From Xanthoparmelia taractica (lineage: Eukaryota; Ascomycota; Lecanoromycetes; Lecanorales; Parmeliaceae), in the NCBI GenBank assembly GCA_033085395.1, contig JANQBS010000019.1, forward strand, positions 1 to 64,000: a stretch of 64,000 nucleotides of DNA. The letters are read 5' to 3'. Position 1 is the stretch's first letter, and every line of letters starts with the position of its first letter. This document shows, in pieces, positions 55,096-64,000 of this stretch. Both the position numbers and the translations under genes were made by a program. The notes under the pieces were generated by a model. That model had not been told where the DNA came from, did no database searches, and saw only the letters and a program-made list of their open reading frames with translations.

Positions 55096-55964
55096 GTTGC
55101 TTCAACGGCGCCGCGAAATGCCTTGGCAGGTGTATCCAGAACGAGGGTAGCTCACATATATTATGCACAAGGACAACCTACGTGACGGGACCACGGTTTG
55201 CATTTCAACCGCTACACCCAGCCCCTCGTTATTGGCTTCACGTTAGCGTGGGCGACTTGCTTTCCACCAGCTGAAACTCGTAGCAATCGTATCGATGCGC
55301 GTCGTAGATTCTTTCCTACGTCTATTCGCGTGCTAATTTGGTCCATCCTAGTCCAAGGTGGAACGCATATCGATCACGGCAGGTGCCGACGTTCGCGCGA
55401 ATTCAACGGCATGGTGTGGAGGCACGAGAGTCCTAAAATGATTGAGATATGCTAGGAGTGACCCTAGAGTGGAGCAAAGGCTTCCACGTCATACTCATTA
55501 CAAGCAAGCTCGAGGGAGGAGAGACGGGCCTTTACCACTTTGCAAGATTGCTCAGTAAGTTGAACCGTCGAAGGGATGCTGCGTGGTACACTTAGGTGAA
55601 GAGAGCGGCGAGAGCTGACTAGCCCGATCGGGCGAGTCCGCACTTTACCCATAAGGGCGCGCTAAAGTATGTGGCGCCGAATGCGTGCTAGACCATTTAC
55701 GTCAACCTCTCTGGGCTTACTCGCGATAATTACTACTCTTCCTGTGCAAGACGAAGCACACTGGCGGTCCTTTTCCGAAGCTGAGTCGCTGTCGCTGTCG
55801 TTCCTTTTCTGTAGACGGTTGAATGCCGACCGGCTCGAGCAAGCAATATCTTCAGTCGTTCCTTCTATTTACATCTAGTCCTCCAGCCTTACAACACTGT
55901 TACACTATATAGTCCAATTCTAATACCAAAGCTAATTTCCCACATCCATCAGCTCATTCTTAAC
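55096..55964. other. Intergenic region
   Basis: This 870-bp stretch holds only short overlapping frames without family features. It may include further decayed kinase-gene flank. The last 100 bases are the promoter of the Smr gene. Confidence 0.5.
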
Positions 55965-58285
55965 ATGGTCTCCGACGCTATTTACGACGTATGCCTGCCC
56001 ATCCTCGAGGATAAGGCTCTCGAAGAGGAAGAGAAGACTGAGAGACTGGAGGGACTTGTTCAGAAAGAGCTGTCACTATCTGGCCAACCTCTGGAAGACG
56101 CCGTACTTTCTGTACTTTGGCGATTCAGGGACTCAAGAGCCCCTTCCGTTGCATCTCCGCCTGTTCGCCACACGATAATCCGACGCAACTCGCCTGCGCC
56201 ATGGCAGATACCCCGCTCCTCGACCCCTGTGTCACCTGCTCTAAGCCGAGCGAGTCCTGCCCCTCCACCCGGTTTTGGTGCCGTACCCCCAGGTTTCATG
56301 AGGTCGAAGTCATATGGCGGAAGCCCCTTTGGTTCTCCGCGCCCATCGCCTAGACTGGCCTTCGCTAGCCCAATACCTCACAGTCCGAGCCTGAACTCTT
56401 ACGAGTTTAGTGAGCCAAACGGGGAGCGAAATGAATACGGCGATTATGGAAGCGATACGGTTGATTGGCTGGTAAACGAAGACGCCTCTAGTAGGCCATC
56501 TTCTTCCGGTGCCGGCAGCGCCTCTGAGAGTGGACTGAACGCTGCGGCTGCTTCATGGATCCAGCCACAGCAGAATGAAATGTCCCCATACGATATGCTA
56601 CGTTCAGTACTGGGCGATGGAAAATCGGACGAGGAGATCGAGGGAGCTCTCGAAGCCAGTGGATACGATCTGAGTACTACCCTCATGAATTTGATGGGAA
56701 CTAAAGGGGGATACCAGCAAGAGCAAAGCCTTTTTCAGGAGAACGAAGGCCAAATTCTCATTGGAAAGTCCATGATCCCCAGTGAGCCCATAACGATCGA
56801 TTCGACCGAGCGTGGACGCAGCAACATAGTCTGCAAATATTGGCTTTCCAATGGGAACTGTCTCCGCGCTGACTGCCGATTCAGTCATGACCTCAGCAGC
56901 CACATCTGCAAGTATGCATTTGCTTCTAGGCTTTGATGCACTATACTGATGATACAGGTACTGGGTGATGGGCAATTGCCTTGCAGGGGATTCCTGTATC
57001 TTCTCCCACGATCCCGCACTCCTCATGAAATCCATGAACCTCGGCGACGCCACTATTGGCACGCCGCCGATGCAGCTTCATCCCAGCTTTCAGGTCCAAG
57101 ACTATGATACTTTCCCAGCTCTTCAACCTACGACAATGAATCACTGGGCGCAATCGTCTTCACCTAGTCACATGAACTCCTATAATCTCTCGGGTTCTCA
57201 AGGTTCTAGTACTTACATGTCAACACCTCGACGTCACTTCGAGGCTAGAACTTCTTCAATGAATGGGATCCCGTCTCCCTCTGGGTCAGCCAATTCGCGC
57301 CCAACCAGCCGTCACCATTCTCGTGATCCTACGCCTTCTCCTGCCTTACCAGCCGTAGACGACAATGAAGCATTTCCTTCGTTGGGCACTGCTGGAATTA
57401 AGGCAGTCAAGAAGCATCACGGTAAACGTGGTGGTCATGGGCACGGCCATAGCAACAAAGAGAACACGCCAAGCTCACTTGCTGATGTCGTCCGAATGTC
57501 TCCATCGCCCGCTCCGGGGCTACTTCGAAAAGGGCTCATGAAGACGAAGAGCTATACCGGAAGCCGCGAGAATACTCTAGCTATCAATGCGATACCAGCA
57601 CCGCAGCACGTGCCATGGCTCGAGACAGGCGCCAAAGCGAATCAGGAGTACCTCAAGTTTCGGCAGGATGCTATCAAGCATGGCGGACTGCGCAACAAGT
57701 TTTTGCAAAGGTAAAGACTCTCTTCAGAGTGTGGATATTGATATTTACATTTTTGTTAGCGCGGCTCAAGCCTGGAACCGTAACGACGCCAGAGCCGCGA
57801 AGGCTTTGAGTCTCCGCGGCCAATCTGAAAACGACCTAATGCGGAAAGCCCATCGCGAGGCGGCACGACTTCTCTATGACCAACGAAACAGGGATAGCTC
57901 CTCATCACAAGAAGTATACGTGGACTTGCACGGTTTACATCCGGAAGAAGCTGTGGAATACCTTGAGCATGCCCTTGTTGAACATCAGAATTCCAGTCGC
58001 CCAGTTTACGCCATCACTGGCACAGGGCATCACAGCAAGAATGGAAAAGACAAGGTGGGAAAGGCTATCCGCAGCTGGCTGAACGACTGGAAGTACGCGT
58101 ATCGGGAGTTTAGTGTGGCGGGAGACAATCTGGGTGGAATCCTAGGGGTGGACCCCAGAAGCTTTGATAAGAGCATGTTGGAAGAAAAGAAGGGAACTAA
58201 TGAAGGGACTAGGGCGGACGACGGTCCAGAAGGAAAGATCAAGTTCATGAAAGAGGTTCCCACTGGCCCTAGAAAAGCTGGGTAG
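55965..58285 (+). CDS. CCCH zinc-finger and Smr-domain protein
   Basis: Three exons, 55,965-56,911, 56,958-57,710 and 57,760-58,285, giving 741 residues; introns of 46 and 49 bp are GT-AG. The N-terminal helical part is followed by a disordered Pro-rich region (SPAPPPGFGAVPPGFM) and a CUE/UBA-like helix set (SPYDMLRSVLGDGKSDEEIEG). Two CCCH fingers lie at about 290-308 and 315-333: CKYWLSNGNCLRADCRFSH and CKYWVMGNCLAGDSCIFSH, the second made across intron 1. A DUF1771-type helical segment precedes the Smr domain at about 615-680, with VDLHGLHPEEA and the GTGHHSKNGK loop. Smr domains are MutS2/Cue2-type nucleases or RNA binders; Cue2 cleaves mRNA at stalled ribosomes. A role in RNA surveillance is inference. 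Confidence 0.9.
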
Positions 58286-58491
58286 CCACAGTAGGTAGAA
58301 AATCAAATCACTATACCAAAGTCGTGACGCGATATATCGCCCGCTTCGTGACTTCCCTTGGTTGCCTCATTTCAAATTCTTTCAGGCAGCACTTATTACC
58401 CTATTTCCGTGGCCAGTTGCGACTTCGACACGAGAAGCCACACTCGATCATGTTATCTTGATACGTGTATTCTATTAAATCCGCTGACAAA

Positions 58492-59225
58492 ATGACATCC
58501 AATTCAAAACTCACATATCAGCCTAGTCTGTGTGTTGTTCCCCTCACGACGGTGGCAATTGCCATTCCGCTTTCTAACTTCCGCATAGGGACGCGTTTGA
58601 TTCTATCGTCCAGATCATAATCGGGCCGCAGAAACAGGTATTCAACATGCACAAGAAACTACTCTGTGATACCTCCGGCTTCTTTCGCGCGGCGCTCAAC
58701 AGCAACTTTCAAGAATCCAAGAAGCAAGCCATTGAGATGCTCGAGGACGACGCCGAGGTATTCTGCTACTTTCAATACTGGGCCTACACCGGAGCCATCG
58801 AACAGAAGCCGCGCAACCGCCTCGAGATCCCCTGGCGCACGCTAGCCGGTATCTACATCTTCGCCGAAGCGCGATGCATACCTGCGCTCCAGAATGCCGC
58901 CATCGACGTCCTTATCAGCAAGCATCAGGCCTTTCCGCGCGCGCCGATAGAAGAGTACGGTTACATCTACGAGAACACGGCGGAGAAGTCACCCGTGCGC
59001 AAGTTCCTCGCCGAGTGGGCTGCGCACAGGGGATGTCTGTCCAAGGATTGGTTTCACGACAGGACGTTGTATCCCATTGACTTCACCATCGACCTGTGTT
59101 TAGCCTTGTATGATAGGATTCAGAGCAGACCTAATTCCGCGGTGGACTTTTGGGAGGTTCGCTCGAGATACCATGTCGAGGTCGGTGTCGCCTCATCGAG
59201 CGAAGAGAGGAGCGAGCGACGTTAG
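58492..59225 (+). CDS. BTB/POZ-domain protein
   Basis: Two exons, 58,492-58,529 and 58,589-59,225, giving 224 residues. The first exon (MTSNSKLTYQPS) and the 59-bp intron (GTGTGT, CTAAC branch, ATAG) were inferred because exon 2 opens in frame with LDAFDSIVQIIIGPQKQVF directly before the MHKKLLCDTSGFF frame, giving a full BTB fold: FNMHKKLLCDTSGFFRAAL, NSNFQES, LEDDAEVFCYFQYWAYTG, and a helical extension with IFAEARCIPALQNAAIDVL. This matches the large fungal group of short BTB proteins, whose partners are mostly unknown; some are substrate adaptors of Cul3 ligases. The C-terminus (HVEVGVASSSEERSERR) is poorly conserved-looking. GC content is high relative to its surroundings. Confidence 0.83.
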
Positions 59226-60253
59226 CCGATCACTTGGCGATCAGTTGCTTGTTTACGCCGACATCGGTTCGGCTCGCAGACAGAGTCTTCGGAGGATATG
59301 GCTTTCCATTCTTAACTTCATTGATAAGAACTTGGAGTGTGTATGTTGTCAAAAGGGCAATATGAAGTGTCTTTGGACCTAAGCAGCTTTTGCGATTGCG
59401 TTATAGGACCGGTAGCTAAGCAAAGACTGTACACCCCAAAAAAGCCAATGCAAAACTTCTTCTATTTCTTAAAGTGTGCAAGAAGGTAGTGCTATATTCT
59501 GTCTAGAATATTGACTCTGATAAGCAATCGGTTACAGTAAACCTTCGTTATAAGATGTAAGAATTCCGAAGCCCTTCACACTTTAAAGGCCGATACACCT
59601 TTCATCGAACTTTTTCACCTTAGTAGCCCTATAAAGGCTAACCCGAAGAGACTTAGATTTCGGCTATCGTAAATAATCTTCACACATTATAACCCGACAC
59701 CTTATAACGAAGGTTTACTGTAGGGCCTTTAGCCTTCTTAATCAATATTTGGATCTCTCAAACGATCCTTCAATATAGCTTAGGTCCAGCAACATGGCTA
59801 CGTTCCAACTCTTGATTATCCGCTACAAAGATACGGTACGGAGGTCGGCAACGCAAAGTCCTGAACAGCGCTAGTGGAAGCCCTAACCCTATTTCCGGAA
59901 CGTGACCCTATAGAGTAATACCCTAAGTTCTTTCTTCCGGGTAACAGAGGTATCCTATGGGGTTATCCCACGAATATACCATCCCGTGGGATATCCTTTT
60001 GGAACCTGGTCCCATATCTGTTAGAGGATATGGGATCTTTCTATGCCAACGCCATATCATATTCCGATACCATATCACGTGGGATGGATAGTCGTTGCAC
60101 AAATTGGTAGGGCTTAGCGGGGATCGTCTGTGTAACGACTATTGTCACTGTCCCTCGCTCGCTCTTCATCTTACTCTGGTCCTTCACCCTTCTTGACCCA
60201 CATTCCCGGCGAAAGCAATCATTCGCATTTACATAGTATAGCAGCAGCGTACC
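59226..60253. other. Intergenic region with MITE and repeat texture
   Basis: No gene is seen. A 186-bp MITE occupies 59,535-59,720. GCCCTAACCCT, an inverted telomere-like doublet, lies at 59,880-59,890. Around 59,960-60,085 several variants of CCATATC/GATATGG and CCCACG/CGTGGG occur in both orientations, giving hairpin potential. Confidence 0.55.
59535..59720. mobile_element. 186-bp MITE, pogo/Fot-like ends
   Basis: Terminal inverted repeats of 24 bp (59,535-59,558 and 59,697-59,720) start CAGTAAACCTTCGTTATAAG and differ at one base. TA dinucleotides flank both ends (59,533-59,534 and 59,721-59,722). CAGT ends with a TA duplication are typical of pogo/Fot1-type Tc1/mariner elements. No coding capacity. 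Confidence 0.85.
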
Positions 60254-63200
60254 ATGGAGCTCCATGTTGAAGAAGGCAGAGAGAGGGTTAATCTTCTGTC
60301 GGGGGATTTGTCGTTCACCCTCAACGACGGCTATATCGCCATCTTCGGGCGAGAGGAGCGGCGGGTCTATGACGAGATCATTAATAGCACTGTTGGCGTG
60401 AATGTAACGACTGCGTTTGAAGGTGGATACCTCCTTTTTCCCGAGGCGAGCCTCCTAGTATTGACCGTTGCTTGAACATGGACGACCAAGTCAGGAATAT
60501 ACTCTCCAAGTCCCATCTCCCGGAACCTGATGTGGAGCGTATTTGGCAATTGACGACTACGATCGACGTGGAAGGTTTGCCGGATGGACGGTGGACACGA
60601 TCTGAAGTCTACGTTGCTTTGCACTTTGTGCAAAAGTTCGAGAACCTTAGTTTGAACCAGATGGCAGTCCAATTTGCCGCACCTATACCACTACTTACCA
60701 AGAAGATCACGAGGAGGTCTAGCTATGCTCAGGCCGGAGGTATCTCCAATTCTATGGCTACCGACCCTGTGATACAAGCTGCTCCGTCCGCAGCTTCCTT
60801 GAGAACACAATCTCTGTCAGAAACATCTGTCCCTCCAACAGCCAGATTCCTGAGGCACTCACGTTCAGATGCAAGCCCGACGGTAAGACTACGTGGTACT
60901 TCTACCCACCAAATGCTCCCAGACCATGATAATGCGTCCCTGAGCCAGGCCGGATTATAAGCTGTGGATGCGATTGCAGAGAATGAAAATTGGGAAGGGT
61001 GCCTTCCTACTACGTCAACTCCATTCCATGAATGGTTGAGCCATAGGAACCACTTAGAGGTCACGAAGTCATACGAGGCCATATCATGGAGGAGCAGTAT
61101 ACGGACTGATACTGCCGGTCGAGCCGAAAGACTGGCGACACTAGTCCAGGCAAGGGGGCCGCAAGTTGCCATTGGACCAACGATAGAAGCGGCTGGCCCT
61201 TGGGTGCGCCAGCTTCAATTATAGACCGAAGCCATGCTCATGATATCCCAGTTCAGATTCGGACCGGCCATCCGAAATTCAGAGATCCGGCAGCAGGCTT
61301 CGGAGGGCTGCTGAAATCCAAGAAGGCCAAGCAAAAGGCGTCAGATGATCAAACTTGGACTTTTGATGAAGAAGAGCTAAGTCGTGGCCTGCAGGAAGCT
61401 CTGGAGTCGGGTCATGTTGGTGTTGTCGAGGTCTTGATCGATCAGCGTGCGGATGTGAATTTTCGCAGGGAAGTAGTCAAACATAGGCTCAATAGAAAGA
61501 CTATGAAGTCTATTCTTTTCAACTACATCAAGACGGCTGCATCCACAGGCAATGTCGATATGGTACGACTCCTGGCTGCTCGTGGCGCATCAGCAACGCA
61601 CCAGATGGAGGCTCTCGAGACGGCTGTCAAGCAGAACCTACCTGAAATTGTAGAAAGGCTGTTACAGTACGACGTCGATCCCAACTATAGCGGTGGAACT
61701 ATCTTCCAGTCTGCGATTATAACTCAGAAACCCACGGTTTTGAAGCTGCTACTCCGAGCTCGTAAGAGAGTACTTAAGAGTGTACTGAACGAATGCCTAC
61801 CGACCGCTGTGGAGCAAGGGCAGGTCGAGATAGTCTCTCTGCTGGTGCTCTATGGTGCCGACGTCAACCATAGAAGCGCCGAAGCGCTTCGAAAGGCTGT
61901 AGAACTTCAACGCATTGAACTTCGACTGGCAATCATGAAAGGCCACCCATCAAGCGAATTCGTCTCCTTGGCCTTCAAAGACGCATTTCTACCCAATAGC
62001 TCAATCACGGTCGAAAGGAAACACCTTATACTTGATATACTACTCTGTGGTGGTGCTTGTGGTGATCCAGTTGCTGAGGTTCTTATCCGAGTCGTTAGAA
62101 CCGGTCACCGCCGTATTGCCCAAATGCTGATCGCTCATGGTGCTTCTTTGACCTACAATGGAGCAGCTGCTATGAAACAAGCTGTGGCGGCACGGGATGT
62201 GAGGATGCTCACTACGCTATCTTTGGGAACGATTTCCAGTAGTAGTGCCTCGGACGTATTCGCGGAGATCCCTCAGCCATTCACCGCAAGCCAGACATAC
62301 AGCATGATGTCAACGCTTATCTCCAAAGGTGCAGGGGGCTCCCCTGGCCAATGCCCTTGTCAGTGCGGTGCAACAAAAGCTTGAGGCTATTACGGTCTTG
62401 CTTTTGGATCACAAAGCTAATGCAGATTACAATGATGCACAAGCCCTTCAGATTGCCGCAACTGCAGGCGATCTAGATACCGTCAAACTGATCTTGAAAA
62501 AGGGAAAGCCACAGCCCCAGTCCATGCGCTACGTCCTACCTCTGGTCCCACCCGGTCCACCACGACTCAGATACGATATGACAAAGTCCATCATTGATGC
62601 GGCGTCAACAGCGGGCATCCCTACACCGCTCCTTGACACTGCTCTGATGGCGGCTGTAGATACCCAGTTCCCGCAAATCGACCTAGACTATATCAATCTT
62701 GTCGTCGAGGCTGGCGCAGACGTCAATTGCTTGGGAGGAAAATCTCTTCAGATTGCTGCGAGAAGAGGGTCCATAGAATTACTTGAGCTCCTCGTAAGGA
62801 GTGCACCGCAGCCTTCGTCCCTTACCTCAGCGGTACCAGTCGCTATGAGACTCCTGGGATCTGGCCTGAGAATGAAATTCATGGTGATACTCCTAGACCA
62901 TGGAGCACAAGGCCCTGCGGTCGATCAGGCCTTGACCGAAGCAATCGGAGAGGAGCCTCTCGACGAGAATGTGGTATTAAAACCCCTGGAAAAAGCCAAT
63001 GTTGATCATCATCAAGGGCAAGCTCTGTGCAACGCGGTCGGGTGTGCTACCAAAAATATCGTTGCATCGGTTATCGATCTTGGTCATCCAAACCCTCGGT
63101 CACGCTTTGCCGCTCTACTAACCGTACTCGAGCCTACGACTGGAAACAGAACAGCAAAGCTTGACTTGCTGCTTCGTTCTGGCATTGACCAAGAGGGTCT

Positions 63201-64000
63201 TGACAAGGCCTTGGTGCAAGAGATCAGCAATTGGTCGAACAGTAACGTATATATCATCAAAAGACTTCTAGATTATGGCACAAGCTGCAGCTATGATGAT
63301 GGGAAGTCATTGGAACTTGCGGTAATCTTAAAGAACAGTCGAGTTCTTAAATGTCTTATCTCCAGAAAATGTGATAGCCGCATTGACAAAAATGTTACCG
63401 CTTACTAGATACAACAACGATCCGAATACGAGATGTGCTTGTATGGCCCTTCTACTGATTGGTGGTGCGAAAGGTGATCAGATTAGCCGCGAATTGGTCT
63501 ACGAGATTTGCAGCTCTCAGGAATGCGACCCCCAACTTATCAAGCTAATGATCGACCATGGTGCAAAAGTCGACTATTCGGAGGGACAAGCTCTCAAATA
63601 CGCCGTCTCAATGCCTACGAAGAAGGAAGTCTTAGAACTCTTGTTGGAGGGTAAAGGTGCAACAACGATTCTGTCATCGCTTATTCCTCTTGCCAGGAAT
63701 CACACGCAAGAGACTAGGCCTCAAAAACTTCAAATGCTTCTTGAAAAGGGTGCGCGAGGGACACAAGTCCATAATGCACTTATAGATGCAGTGAAACAGG
63801 GACCATCTGCGCAACCAACCATCGACATGTTGTTGCATTATGATGCCTCTGTCAACTACCGAGGTGCTGAAGCCATAAAGATTGCTGCCGCGGCAGGTCA
63901 TTCGTCCATCCTAGACTGCCTGCTGCAGAGGAATCCCGATTCTGAACACCTGCCCGAAGCTCTCAAACTTGCAATGCAGCCGCCAGCTGTGCAGTCTAGC
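60254..64000 (+). pseudogene. Large ankyrin-repeat protein with EH-like N-terminus, frame broken, runs off the window
   Basis: The gene starts at an ATG in good context (ACCATGG, 60,254). The N-terminal region reads VYDEIINSTVGVNVTTAFEG, then LSKSHLPEPDVERIWQLTT and SEVYVALHFVQKFENL, similar to an EH/EF-hand-like domain (KS.LP...L..IW). From about 61,300 to the right edge come many ankyrin-like repeats (GHVGVVEVLIDQRADVNFR, GNVDMVRLLAARGAS, GQVEIVSLLVLYGADVNHR, GDLDTVKLILKKG, SSILDCLLQRN). Continuity is lost at about 60,463 (one base lacking), TAA at 60,958-60,960, about 61,198, about 62,331 (in a run of five G) and about 63,353. Each time the homologous text resumes in another frame with no plausible intron. 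Either a recent pseudogene or homopolymer errors; the 3' end is outside the window. Confidence 0.75.

Overview
The window is nuclear DNA of a filamentous ascomycete (Pezizomycotina). A Dothideomycete is my best guess, but that is inference only. The evidence is 46-133 bp GT-AG introns with CTNAY branch sites, CpA-to-TpA decay of repeats typical of repeat-induced point mutation (RIP), and orthologs of Wss1, Yth1, Kex2, Snx4, Tvp38, Ams1, Env7, Adk2 and Mdm38/LETM1. Gene models below were spliced by eye from reading frames, splice motifs and family knowledge; no transcript or database was available.

Positions 1-10,060 are a gene-free, AT-rich, RIP-degraded block. It holds a stack of LTR elements resolved by direct repeats and target-site duplications (TSDs): a solo LTR (890-9346, TSD AATAT) is split by a minus-strand Ty3/gypsy element (1005-9302, TSD GTTAT), which is itself split by a short gag-only LTR element (2465-4320, TSD ATAAC). 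A sister solo LTR lies at 660-810 (TSD AAAAT). A tRNA-like, SINE-like relic and a long inverted repeat occur near the right edge.

Positions 10,989-32,911 are ordinary core genome: a GNAT acetyltransferase, CPSF30/Yth1, a DUF1776 (Ysc83-like) membrane protein, the DNA-protein-crosslink protease Wss1, a very long PhoD-like phosphatase, kexin Kex2, sorting nexin Snx4, Tvp38 and a DHCR24/DWF1-like FAD protein.

Positions 33,000-42,000 are an accessory, decaying island. It contains a rhodopsin-domain (Pth11-like) receptor pseudogene, two alpha/beta hydrolases, a MITE with 58-bp inverted repeats, and a terpene synthase that ends just after its NSE metal motif and continues into what reads as the C-terminus of an alpha/beta hydrolase. 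This looks like the remnant of a terpenoid gene cluster and is the most interesting locus.

Positions 42,932-59,225 return to core-type genes: a disordered Ser/Pro-rich protein, vacuolar alpha-mannosidase Ams1, kinase Env7, adenylate kinase Adk2, LETM1/Mdm38, a broken SRPK-type kinase, a CCCH-zinc-finger/Smr protein and a BTB protein. From 60,254 to the right edge lies a large ankyrin-repeat gene whose reading frame is broken about five times; a 186-bp pogo-like MITE sits just upstream. Short telomere-like TTAGGG/CTAGGG doublets recur in the intergenic DNA.
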